From: Haplomitrium mnioides
Taxonomy: Eukaryota; Marchantiophyta; Haplomitriopsida; Calobryales
Direction: 5' to 3'
Length of the DNA stretch: 30,789 bases
Assembly (NCBI GenBank): GCA_049999725.1
Contig: JBNGIS010009094.1
Coordinates: 1 to 30,789 of the forward strand
Below are positions 18,252 to 28,979 of this stretch, in pieces (position 1 is the stretch's first letter; every line of letters begins with the position of its first letter). The notes under the pieces are model-generated. The model saw nothing but the letters and a program-made list of their open reading frames with translations. It made no database searches and was not told the origin of the DNA. A program made the position numbers and the translations under genes.

Positions 18252-19441
18252 GCAGTAGTGTTTTTCAGAAAGGTGAGGCTCTTTCTCATGATCAAGGGAA
18301 TGCTGCATAAGCAGGGCATGGACGGATAGATACGGAGGTGCTTGGAGAAAAACCAATCCACGGTGGTGATGCGGGCAATGCACGAGGAAGAGGCCGACGG
18401 ACATTTTGCGGCAGAAACCAACATCCGATCGTGGACGCTAAGTATTGGTGGCCCACCCTACACAGGGATGTGCACTTCTTTGTGAAGAGGTGTGACGCTT
18501 GTCAGTGGACCGGGAAACTAGCAGCAGCGTACCACTACCATCCCCTGACTCCAATCATCCCCCTGGCCCCATTTGAGAAGTGGGGAATTGATTTCATCGG
18601 GCCCATCACTCCATCCACGAGGCACGACAACAGGTACATTATGCTTTCGACTGACTACACTACCAAGTGGGTGGAGGCAAGGGCAACCAAGAAAGATGAC
18701 GGACCAACGGTGGCCCGGTTCCTATACGAGCAGATCTTCACTCGATTCGACACGCCACTGAAGTTGGTGAGTGACCAAAGTACGCATTTTGTTAATCGGG
18801 TCATTGATGAGCTCACGGAAAAGTACTTGGTCAAGCACCGTAAAACCACCGCCTACCACCCTAAGGCCAATGGGCTGATAGAGAGGGCCAATGGGATTAT
18901 GGGCAAGATCTTGAACAAGATAGTGGCGGCCAATAAGGTGGACTAGGACTTGAAACTACTAACGGCCACCCACGCCTATAATCTGGCCTACAAGACCACC
19001 ACGGGCCACTGCCCGTATTTCCTAGTCTTTGGGCAGCATTCGCTGGTCCCTGTGGAGTTTGAAGTCCCCACACCACGGGTGTTAGTTGAGGAGAGAATGG
19101 CAAAGGGCCTGAGCCGAACAAAAAGAGTGCACCAGTTGGAGGCCCTAGAGGAGATCCAAGCAGACACACACGAGAGACTGGAACATCAGCAGCAGCTGAC
19201 CAAAAAGCAGCACGACAAGAAGCTGAGACCAGTCGACTTCAAAAGAGGGGATCTAGTGCTGCTCTACAACATCAGGTTTATGCACTTCCCCGGAAAGCTG
19301 CATACCCGGTGGATGGGGCCCTATCTGGTGAGAGTGCTTCACGACAATGGGTCGGTAGAGTTGAGCACGGTAACAGGGGCACACCTTCCCAACCGGGTCC
19401 ACTACGACTGGCTCAAGCGGTATTACCACCATGAGGACTAG
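18252..19441 (+). pseudogene. Gypsy integrase (pol fragment)
   Basis: The zinc-binding HHCC N-terminus is split by a frameshift: MHEEEADGHF is read in the RNase H frame, then AKYWWPTLHRDVHFFVKRCD and ACQ in the next frame, with the shift near 18410-18440. The core carries the D,D-35-E triad, D85, D146 and E182 counted from 18338 (GIDFIGP, LVSDQSTHF, NGLIERANG). An in-frame TAG at 18947 replaces what is normally Trp (VD-*-DLKLL). The C-terminal part has RGDLVLLYN and the RWMGPYLVRV 'GPY/F' type module and ends at 19441. No chromodomain is visible. Confidence 0.88.
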
Positions 19442-20570
19442 TGTGGAAGGTGTTGCCGTGTACAGTAGGGGTGGAGACCTTTTTGTACATTTGTATGTTT
19501 AACGTTGCGCAATGAGTTGTGTCGTTCGTGTCAGTATGTTGTGTGAGTAGGTCATAGCTAGTGACCATGTTGACGAAAGGCCCTAACAAGGGAAAACAGA
19601 GCGGCGACCACAAGGAGGCCAAGAAGACTAGAAGGAGGAGGGTGTGTGGGGTCGTTGCACAGTTAAAAGGGGAGTTATGTTGGCCAGGTGTGTTTGCATT
19701 TTTTCTTTTTTTTTGTGATTACTGGCCTTCGAGCCCGGTAAATTCTCTCAGTTTGCATTAGTCAATTGTCTCCTTTTGTATTTTATTGCTTTAGTGTTGT
19801 TGTGACAATCCTACACCTCTCTACTCTTTCCCCTTTCCCTTCTCTTCCTTCCTTTTCTGCTTTCCCCAATGAATATCATGGATCCTGCAAATGCAAGGGG
19901 GAGCCATATGGAATTCAGATGAGTTAAGGAAGAAGGCTAGCAAGGGGATCAAAGGGACTTGTAGCAATTCTGATCAGAGGGCGATCATTAGAGAGAGATC
20001 AATAGAGGGAGATCATGACAAGGGTGAGCAGAGGATTCAAGGAGAGGTCAGAGGGATATCATCAGAGAGAGATCAGCAGAGGGAGACCATCAAAGGGAGA
20101 TTGTCAGAGGTAGATCAGCAGAGGAAGACTAGCATCACCCAAAGAGGAATCACGTGAAGGGAAAGTCACAAGAGGAGCAACGGGAAGTGAAGGCGAGGTG
20201 GAGTTCGGTCATAGGCATCCAGATGGCCATCACGCGACTGGATCGGAGGTCGCAGCACTGGGAGAACGTACCCAGCGGCAACAAACGACGAACCAAGATC
20301 ATACAGCAAGCAAAGCTAGGTGAAGAGGAGGCAGTTGGATAAGCCCAAGGGAGATGAGGCCCCGCGATGGGTTGCCCAAGAGAGAAAAGAAGGAGGCGCT
20401 CCATAATCGGAAGCCGCAGGATGCAATCGGACTAGAGGAAGGCGATCGAGGCAAAGAAATTAACACGAAGGAAGAGCTCCGAGAAGTCCGAAGAGGTATG
20501 CGAAAACGTGGCGGCCCACACGCACTTCACGGGATCTGTCGAAGGACGTGGCAGCTCCTGCGGGTCTGAA
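19442..20570. other. Non-coding retroelement region with a GA-rich repeat
   Basis: No gene supported. 19930-20150 is a purine-rich degenerate repeat of about 15-17 bp (AGAGGGAGATCATCAG-like). A pyrimidine-rich run is at 19815-19865. Probably 3' untranslated/LTR-type sequence of the gypsy element. Confidence 0.5.
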
Positions 20571-22063
20571 GAGTTTGACGGGATCCAGCCTCCCTACATG
20601 GGGATCCCCAGTAAAGTGGGATCCGATCAGCCTCCCTACGTGGGTTCCCCACTTAACAGGAATCCGTAAAGGAGGGTCCGATGAGTCCGAAGTGATGGCG
20701 AACTAGTAATAAGCGAAGCAGTGACTAGACAAAGAGGTGACTTGTCACTATTCCGGCGGCATGGAGGGTTCCTTGAAGGCTAAGCGGGAAGGGCGAAATA
20801 GCAACTGACGAAGCGAAAACTTGTCACTATTACGGCGGCATGGAGGATTCTTTAAGGCAACTATGAGGCTAAGCGAGAAGGGCGAAGCGGTGACATATCA
20901 TAGTTACGAATTCAGAGACTCCGTGGGGAGTTGCGGAAACATGGCAGCCCCACCACACTTCACGGATTCAGGGACACGTGGCAGTCCTAGGGAGTCCGCA
21001 GGCCTTAGCGGAAAATGGGGGAGCCCCGATTAAACAGGTTCCGATCAACCTCCCTAAGTGGGGAGCCCACTTAACGGGGATCCGACTTGAAACCCAACTG
21101 GAGACCAAGAGAAGAGATGCAAAATAGTGATTTATCACGGGCCCAGCGAGACAAAGAGCGAGCAAGGCAAAATGATGATCTATTGCTGATTCGAGGAAGC
21201 GGAGGAAAAGTTCAACAGAGTAAGATCTGAAAGTTTCACAAGAGTCTGTGGCGTGCATCGTTTTTATCACAAGGGGATTTTGAATTGGCGATATATCGAA
21301 GGTCTGACCAGACGAAAAGCATGGGGTGCTGAAAAGGTGATCAAGCGACGATCTGGCAAGAACAAGATCAAGGAATAGCAAAATGGGGATCAATCATGTG
21401 TCCAGCCAGAACAAGATCAAAGAGGGCCGAAAAGATGATCAAGTGAAGTTCCGGCCAGAGGAAGAAGCAAGCAACAAGCAGCCAAAGTGACGATCCATCA
21501 ACAATCCGACCATAACAAGACCAAGAGTAGCAAAATGACAATGAAGCGACGATCCGACCAGAAGAAGAAGAAGCAAGGGACAAGTAGCTGAAGGGGTGAC
21601 CTATCACAGTTTCGGCATTGGCGAGGACGAAAGTTTGACGGGGCGACGCTGACAGTTCCAAAGGGATCAAAGAGGAGCCCGCCATAGTTCTTATATCGAG
21701 TGGAGGGAAAGTTAAGTGAAAGGAGCCTAAGTTCTTACTGCGAGCGGGTGCCGAAACGACGACAACAGGTACCATTCTTACTCAGCGAGGGATTTGTTTT
21801 GCGGATGACATGGCATCCGTGGAAGAGGGTCAGCGCGAGTCAAGTTCGGAGTCCGGTCAAGGTGTTAGTCCGCCTACCCCTTTGCGGGGCGGCGTCGGAC
21901 GGCCCTATATTGGATGACGTGGCGACCGGAGGTGGTCTGAGGGATTCTCAGAGTCAGCGCAAGTCAACTTCAGAGTCCGATCTGTGAAGCTAGAGGCTTC
22001 GCCGGTTTCTCCTCATGTGACTTTGATGTTGAGTGCACATTGAATATGAGAGGTGGGTTGAAG
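20571..22063 (+). repeat. GC-rich block related to the alpha insertion
   Basis: Shares with 10900-12130 the TAAGTGGG...CCCACTTA hairpins (20637-20655, 21055-21073), the ~48-bp tandem units (21110-21680, GATCYATCAACAATCCGACC...AAGA) and a GTCCGCCTACCCCTTTGCGG block (21868). A local duplication CTTGTCACTATTCCGGCGGC/CTTGTCACTATTACGGCGGC is at about 20740 and 20820. No protein-coding evidence. Confidence 0.6.
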
Positions 22064-23131
22064 TGTGGCTGCAATCATCAATATACAACAAATTCTACAA
22101 AGAAAGAATACTCAATACAAAAATATTGTGGAAATCCTCACTCTTTACTCCAAATGCTCTCACACAAAACACTCTTGCTCTCACCCTTCTAACTCTCAAC
22201 ACACTCCTCACTCTATGAAATACTACCCCTCAAGTGCTTGCCCTCCAATGAATCTTCAAAGTAGCTCCTCCAAGAGCTCCTCCAAGCGCTTCTCCAAAGG
22301 TCTCTCACAACTCTCAAAACTAAAATCTCCAAATGAAAACCAAGTCCCAACTCCCCCTCTACCTCTCTTCTCCTCCTCCTTATATACTATTCTAGATAAT
22401 TACTAGAAGTAAAACTAAATATTCTATCACCCTAGGTAAAGAATCTATGGTGATTATCTCTCTAATTATTAATTCCTACAAGTGCTCGTCAAGTATCTCC
22501 ACCTTTTGTTTTCTTCTTCAAGAAGAAGCTTCTCATTTGGAGCTTCTCTTGTCAAAGAATCTTAACAATTGGTCCAAGACTTTTCTACCTTGTATTTGTC
22601 CTTACAAACAATTCCTAAGATGATACTTCGAGATTCCTTCAAAGAATAAGTCAAAGAACAAATTGACTTTTCTCCTCTTTAGTCTATTCTAGAAGAATCT
22701 GTATAAAATCATTAATACTAAGTCAATTCGCCTGTACTATACCTTGTTGGAAAGCTTGTCAAGTAAGCTTTCTACCCATATAATAATATTTTTATTTTCT
22801 AATTTTTAGATACTCTCTGTTTTGGCTTTTCCGCAGCTCACTTTTGTAACTTTGACCGGTTATAACTTCCGGTTTACAAGAGCTTTTTTACTTCTGTAAA
22901 TTGATACTAATTACTTAAGCACTATTATATCCCTGTATAAAATATCAGCTTCTAAAAATTTCTAATAAGAACAAAATTTACTCTGTACTCAATTCTACAC
23001 ATATTAAAGAAAATCGATCAAATCTAAGTTTCTCCTAATAACTTCTAAGTCTTCTCCATACTTCATCAAAGTGCATCCCATGCTATGATAGGGGTTTAAG
23101 CACATTAAAATATTCACAAAACCATCCCATG
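22064..23131 (-). mobile_element. Candidate solo LTR
   Basis: An AT-rich island of 1068 bp inside the GC-rich retroelement. Read on the minus strand it starts TGTGAAGGCATGG and ends GCAGCCACA, i.e. TG...CA ends. A TATATAAG box lies at 22379-22386 (minus strand), followed downstream by a GA-rich stretch (the plus strand shows a CT-rich tract, 22130-22400). The flanks do not show a clear 5-bp target-site duplication (TGAAG left, GATCA right), so this is a tentative call. Confidence 0.4.
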
Positions 23132-25090
23132 CCTTCACAGATCAAGGTGTCGGTCCGCCTACCCCTTTGCAGGGCGATGTCAGACGGCGCACAATCAGAT
23201 GACGTGGCGGGCGGACACGTGGCGACTTATGGAGTTCCGAAGAGTGACGGCAGAATTCCAAAGAACGACGGTGAGGTTCCGAAGGGCGACGGTGAGTTCT
23301 AAATAGCGACGGTGGAATTCCGAGGAACGACGGTGAGGTTCCTAATGGATTTGCGGACACATAGCGACATGTGGGAGTCCGAGTAGTGATAGTGAGGTTC
23401 CAAAGAACAACGGCGAGATTCCGAAGAGCGACGGCGAGTTTCCGAAAAGATCTGCCGACGCGTGGTGACCTGTGGGGGTCCGCGAGCGCTTGCAGAAGCG
23501 TGGCAGCTTGCGGGGGGTCCTTGAACAATCGCGGGGGCAGCAGCGAGGAGAATCAATGACGATTGAGAAGCAACCCATGGGATGCGTCGAGTAGCACATG
23601 CGAATCCATTTCCAAATGCATATCTTTGAATTTCCCTGCAAACAAAATCTCCCCGACCCAGCTGCTGATCTGCGCTCAACAAGACATTTCAAAGAAATCA
23701 AATCAGGATTTCCACGGGGTTGCTAACACGACCAGCAGTGAGGGGATTCCTGATCGAAAATTGGCATGGAAGAGCACTGCGAATCGAAAACAAGGTGCAG
23801 ACAATCCTTCCATGCGATTTTTCCTCTTCCGATCCTGGGGGCTTCAATTGATACCCGTGAAACGCGGGCTGACCGACAGGTGTCAACTTCTTAAGAAACA
23901 ATTGTCAATGAGAAAAACTGCCACCAAAGTCCAGCGAAGAGGAGCAGGTCAATCTTGATCAAGAGTTCGTTGCAGAGGGACGCGCGCTGCATGAGGGGTG
24001 TAGCTTGGATCGCTGCTAGATGGAAGGGGTTGTTGTTCATGCAAAATTGAGAGTGGGAGACCAAACTCGAGAGGAAGAGGCAGCGAGAGAGAGGAGAGAT
24101 TCCAACCAAGATTCACGTGTGAGGAGTGGACTCGTGCAAGAAGACCAGCGAGGGTGGAGGTGGACTGGAGGGGCGCTGAGAATCGCTAAGCATGGGGGCT
24201 CTAGAGTCTCAGGCAATCTAGGTGGACTCATCGTTGCAGGTGAACCAAGCATTCGGAGGTGGATTGCCAAGTAAATTTGAAGGGAGTGTGTTGACTTGAA
24301 CTTGTGGGAGGCTGCCAATGAGGGTCTTGGGGCGTCTCAGCTTCGTCTGTGCAGGAGCATCAATCGTAGGGGTGCTTGGGGGCGTTTCTGATCATAATTC
24401 TCAAGTGGAGCCAAGAGAGGAGTGGCTGTGTTAGTGCTTGCGCACTGCATAGAATATCCAATTGAAGCTCAAGGTGGAGTGGGTGGCCAGCAGTCGTGGG
24501 GACTGTCTTCTAAAGGTGGAAGTTACAGAAATCCTCTTCCAAGCCTGAGGAAGTAAATTCAAGGTTTCTTGTGAGGGAAGTTGAAAAACTATCTGACTGA
24601 GGTTGGGTGGTTGAAGGATTGGAGGAGAACTGGAGTGGCTGATGGGAGCTGAAGGAGGATTGATCGGTTTTTGAGAGGTGGAAGAAGATTGTATTGTCGG
24701 CAGGGTAGTGTGCAAGCACCAGTGTTTTCATGTTTACATGTGTTGTTTAGATTTGTGTTCTGTTTGTAGTTCTATGATATTCTTAGTTTTAGAAGGCATG
24801 TATTTCAATTGTCCAATCCTGAGGATGCCCTGGACATGGGAAGTCAAGACTACCCACATTGTAATTGTGATATTTGGATACTGGGACTTGCTCTCTTTTG
24901 TATAACAAAGTGATTGGGTCCAATTCTAGACTGCAAAATTATAAGACAAAGTGGTTCAGTAGTATTACAGTCTTTTCATGGGTGGTTTGAGGAAATGGAT
25001 GTGTATGAGTAGGTGGGTTGTTGAGGCAATCGTGGGCTAGTGGCCAAGATTGTAAGGCAACTATGAATCAACCAGGGCTTCCCAAGAGAC
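23132..25090 (+). repeat. GC-rich retroelement continuation with a ~23-bp tandem array
   Basis: After a third CCGCCTACCCCTTTGC block (23155), a degenerate array of GAGGTTCCGAAGAGCGACGGC-like units runs over 23225-23450. 24130-24560 aligns with 12880-13330 (GGTGGACTGGAGGGGCG and GTGGCCAGCAGTCG-type blocks) and 24730-24800 with 13480-13560. The many open frames on both strands here are incidental to high GC. Confidence 0.55.
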
Positions 25091-25384
25091 CACTGCAACC
25101 AAGAATCGGATGCTCTGTCCCATCGTCCCCTGTCTTCCAAGTGGCACCTTTCGAGGTTAAGGCCTGAAGAAGGGGTGTGACCAGCATCTATGGGCATTGG
25201 AGGTGTTGTGCTTGGGTGTTGTGGAGTGTTGTGCAGTCTTTCCTGTCTAGTAAGCAGAAGTTGAGGTCCATTCGGTGCAAAGCCCCTCCCATAAAAGGTT
25301 CCGAAACACTAAGTCAACCCTTAATCGGGGGAAACTCTGTCGAAAAAGAGTTAAGGCTCCGACTACGGGGCTGACAAGAGGTTC
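25091..25384 (+). pseudogene. RNase H tail remnant and purine tract
   Basis: The frame reads ESDALSHRPLSSKWHLSRLR-PEEGV-stop. ESDALSHRP recalls the N-x-A-D-A-L-S-R-R-P end of gypsy RNase H. A GAAGAAGGGG purine run follows, like a polypurine tract, then TGTGACCAGC. The corresponding end of the alpha insertion has AAGGAGGGGG-CTGATACA. From here to 25372 there may be a short LTR remnant. Confidence 0.4.
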
Positions 25385-28285
25385 AAGTCTACTCCTTCTC
25401 TGAGGACAAATGGTTGATAAAAAATATGTAAAGCATTTATGTCTTCTCTAGTAAACATTCACAAGAGCATCATGATCTCATGGATGTTCTAGTTTTGCAA
25501 AAACTATGAGAGCACTAGAAACAAAGAGCATTGTTTGGTGTTGTCATCTTGTGGCTTCATCAACACAAACATTGACAATCTTCTTGTTCCTCATGCCTTG
25601 CTTTATTCAGTAGCTAATGGTCCAATATTTGTGTGCACTCGCTATTCGAAGACCACTCGAATGATGGATGTTGCCTTTGTTATTGTATTGCAATACCATG
25701 AAAATAATTAGACATAAAAATGAATCAAAACAATCACATAAAAAAAACATACCAAATTGATATGAAAACAAAACTACAATATTGACTCGCCAGATTACAT
25801 GATCAATCACACAACAAACTTCCAAAACAGCATCCTCTATAATGTTGAATTGTTGAGAGGAATGTATTATTACAAATGACCAATAATTCAATGTAGTAGC
25901 AACCATAAAAGATGAAATCACATCAAATATGTCATTCTTTGAAAAAAGTTCCAAGTAATCATACTTGCATTCATTAAGATTGCATCCATATGGAACGTCA
26001 ACAATAGCCAATTTAAAATATCAAGGTTTGACAAACCCCTTTAGCTGTCTTGTATTGGACTCTCCATAGATTTGGTAGTATACTATATTGAGTCAACCAC
26101 AAAAGACTACAGATTTGCCTCCTCTACGTCAGTTCCACTTTGCTGCCTTATTCTACACTCCTTTGCTTTTTGGCAAAGTAGGAGGAAAGCTAGAGGATAA
26201 GAGACCAACATTGGAGTTTGATCACTCTTAAATTGTCTCCTTTGAAGCTTTGGTCTTCTTCTTCCCTTTGGTTGCCACCGTCAACTTCTTCGCTAGTTAT
26301 GCTTCACCATTTTATCTCCCTACATAAACTTAAAAACACATGAGTAATCAATGCTAACCTCCAACAAAAAAGGCAGAATAATTAAGCAATAATTGACAAA
26401 AGTGTTGAGGAGTCCATGTGCATATGAACTAGATAGAAAGTCTATATGCACAAGAATTCCTACCTAGTCCATGCGCGTATGGATGTGGAAGTCCAAGTAA
26501 GCTTGAACTTGGAAGTCCATGCATGCATGGACAAGGAAGTCCAAACGTGTTTGAACTTGGAAGTCCATGTTCAAATAGACAAGGAAGTTCAAACATGCTT
26601 GAACTTGGAATTCCATATACGTATGGACTAGATAAAAATCCATTTGTGCAAAAAACTAGCAATTTCATGCATGTATGGACTTTTGTCTAGTCTATTTGTA
26701 CAAGAATGTACAATTTCATATGTGCATAGACTTTTGCATAATCCACACAAGCATAGACAAGGAAATCAAAGCGCACTTGAAATTAGAAATCTATGCATGC
26801 ATGGAGATCTGATTCCATACGTGCATGGACTAGCAAGCAATCTAAGAAGCACTTGAATTCAAATCAAACAATCAAATTAACTCAAAAGAAACACTCAAAT
26901 TACCAAAATTTTCTCAAAGGACAAGTAGAAGGAGTACATCTCTGACTCCTCAGTATGGATAAGATATTCTATCTAAGCCTTCTTCTAGGTCTTGCAACAA
27001 ACCTACAAACAAAAATACTTTACCATCACCACCAAAACTTTGTACCTCTCCAACTCCTAAGACAATTCATTAATAGATAGCTCTCATGCCTCCACTCTCT
27101 TTGAAATTGAGATTTTGATTTTGTCAGGCGTGTCATAAAGTAGTCTCCATAATATCCACTTCATGTCTTCCATCCTTAGAAAAATCTTAGTGTTTAGCTT
27201 CTAGCTCTTGATCAAGTTCTTCTTCCACATTGCGAAAATGGCTTGTTGAAGCGTCCGCAACTCCCCATCACAAAATGCAAGCTGAAACCAATTGTCTTGA
27301 GAAGTGGCGATCTTCGTAAGAGTAGACTTTGGTTTGATTTCCAAAGTCTTCAAAACAAGTTTGCATTTCAATTTTTGAGATGAAACGTTCCCACTTTCTA
27401 CAACTCATTGATGCCAACACTTGACCTTTTGAGTTGAAGATGGTAATTGTAGATGATGCAAAAAATCACCAGTCTATGATGGTAATTGTCATATGGTGCA
27501 AAAATTTAGGCTTCTTTCAGTGTTAGCCCCACATAAACATAATAGTTTCAAAGCGATAAGGTGGGACTCTTTGCTCCATATTTTGTGATCCAAACTACTT
27601 TATAACACCACTATGATTGCATTAACAATCTTACAATAATACTTCTTCACGTTCTTGAGGTCAAACTATGACTTATCTTTCAACCCACACTGAAAATTCA
27701 CAACTCCAATGAACAAAAAATGTACATACTTATTGGTAGGTATGTGTTGAGCCAAAAGCTTCATAAAGTCCTCATTAAGCTATCTGATTTAGAACGATCT
27801 CTAGTTCTCAATATTTGGCTTTGAGAGGTTCATGTTCTCCAAAATGATGGTGGGTCTCATCACACACCAAACAATTATGGATTCCTACATTTATAATGTT
27901 ATTTTTCTCTTCTTTGTAAATGATCTCAGGTTCCAATTGTTCTCTATGATCTTGGAATGTACTCTTTCCTTTATGACCATTTCTTTGTTCTTGAGACTAA
28001 TTCGCATGAGGCTGAGGCTTCTCATCAGAATTATTGTCTTCCAAAGAAGACACAAAAGTTTTTGGGACATACTTGGTGCAGAAGGTGGACGTTGAACACT
28101 TCATAGAGGAAATGTTGAAGTCAACTTCTTTGGTTGTTGACTTCGTAGTTTTCTTGTTGAGCCATTTAATGGCTTGACTTCCTTGCATTTTTTTCTAGTA
28201 GATGGTTCACCTATTACATCAGTAATAAAGGTGGCCATACTTGGGTGCAGAATATACTGTGCTAAGTCTTGCAAAGCTTGACCTT
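25385..28285 (-). pseudogene. X gene (beta): ParB-like + DNA methyltransferase, split and decayed
   Basis: Same exon order as alpha: exon 2 about 28285-26904 (5' part cut off), intron 2 26903-26320, exon 3 26319-about 25780, exon 4 from about 25690 to the insertion at 25385, continuing at 17560. ParB-like part: NEDFMKLLAQHIPTNKYVHF and LFIGVVNFQCGLKDKS, with the GGNH box eroded. It keeps YYVYVGLTLKEA without the alpha A-run frameshift. The linker here is Lys-rich (PSTRKKMQ, KKTTKSTTKEVDF) but differs from alpha. Exon 3 keeps motif IV best: VDVPYGCNLNECKYD (25985-26002). The intact 134-codon stretch 26011-25607 reads through the end of exon 3. Numerous stops exist elsewhere. Loss of exon 1 happens at a GCTACT junction. 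Confidence 0.6.
26400..26860. repeat. Palindromic minisatellite in X intron 2 (beta)
   Basis: About 16 units of 24-30 bp with GAAGTCCATGCATGCATGGAC-like palindromes (for example 26514-26531) and a GAAGTCCAA-CTTGAACTTGGA alternate unit, giving a higher-order two-unit period of about 60 bp. It occupies the same intron as arrays 1-250 and 5350-5840 and lies between donor 26903 and acceptor 26320. Confidence 0.88.
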
Positions 28286-28570
28286 CAACAATCGCTACTA
28301 TGAACTAAGAACATGCTACTCAAAACATGAACTCCATTTTTTGCAAAAAAAGAAAAAACAATGCTTTCAAGCTAAAAAAATAGAGAAAATGAGGGGATTT
28401 TTCCTTAAGAAAAAACTACGTGAGTTTTTTGGTTTATTTTTTGTGATTTTAATAAGTTCAATAGATCACAAAGAAATTCGATCATGCAAAATTGAATGAC
28501 ATTCTTAGTTTTGTGAAAATATTAGAAATCTCAAAATCAATGAAGAGTATAAATTTTTGGTTTGTGCGTC
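28285..28570 (+). repeat. ~300-bp dispersed repeat with a GCTACT end motif
   Basis: Starts CGCTACTATGAACTAAGAAC and matches 16690-17010 in reverse. The X homology of beta stops exactly where this begins, so its left end is at or near an insertion or recombination junction. Confidence 0.65.
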
Positions 28571-28979
28571 TATAGGGCTTCAAGTTCTACTTAGAGTCTA
28601 GATGCATTTAAGGTTTTGAGTTTTGCAACAAACTTTAGACACGCTTAAGATTCTGTTTTCTATATTGGAGTCCTAGAGTGAAAAAGGTTCCCAATTCTAC
28701 ATCAGAGTCAAAGAAGGCAAGAGGTTTTAAGTTTTACATCAAAGTCAATGGTAGTAAAGGATTAAGTAGTTGAATTGGGCAGATGTTTCAAAAATCCAGA
28801 AGATCTATACCAAAAGATTCAACAACCAAAACATTGAAATTCTGCTAGCAAACAATATAGTAGGAAAAAATATCGTAATATTTTGGATCAAGAAATGTTT
28901 GACAAACCAAATGAAGATTATAGTTGAACATTTAAATTTCATTCATAGATGATAACATGAAATTCTTCTCAATTTCAAA
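28571..28979. other. AT-rich junction between elements beta and gamma
   Basis: No gene is seen. A short TTTTAGTTTTGCATC-like phrase recurs loosely (GGTTTTGAGTTTTGCAAC, AGGTTTTAAGTTTTACATC at 28609 and 28720). Confidence 0.4.

Larger units (their letters stand above)
17575..25384 (+). mobile_element. Composite Ty3/gypsy-type retrotransposon insertion
   Basis: GC-rich block that splits the beta X gene. It contains RNase H and integrase of a gypsy pol at its left end (no gag, protease or reverse transcriptase core), long non-coding GC-rich sequence related to 10011-13950, a candidate solo LTR of another element (22064-23131), and an RNase H tail-like remnant before a purine run near 25165. The last bases GGGGCTGACA (25362-25371) are a possible CA terminus. 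It is probably more than one event; I could not pair LTRs. Confidence 0.6.

Noticed and set aside
18338-19441. Functional integrase
   Set aside because: Catalytic triad is present, but there is an in-frame TAG at 18947, a frameshift in the zinc-binding part, and most of the reverse transcriptase is absent.
23142-23701. Overlapping long frames on both strands
   Set aside because: High GC and a ~23-bp tandem array give several open frames at once; none has domain features.
25607-26011. Intact stand-alone methyltransferase of 134 residues
   Set aside because: It is exon 3 of a split, stop-ridden gene read on into intron 3; it lacks the cofactor-binding part.
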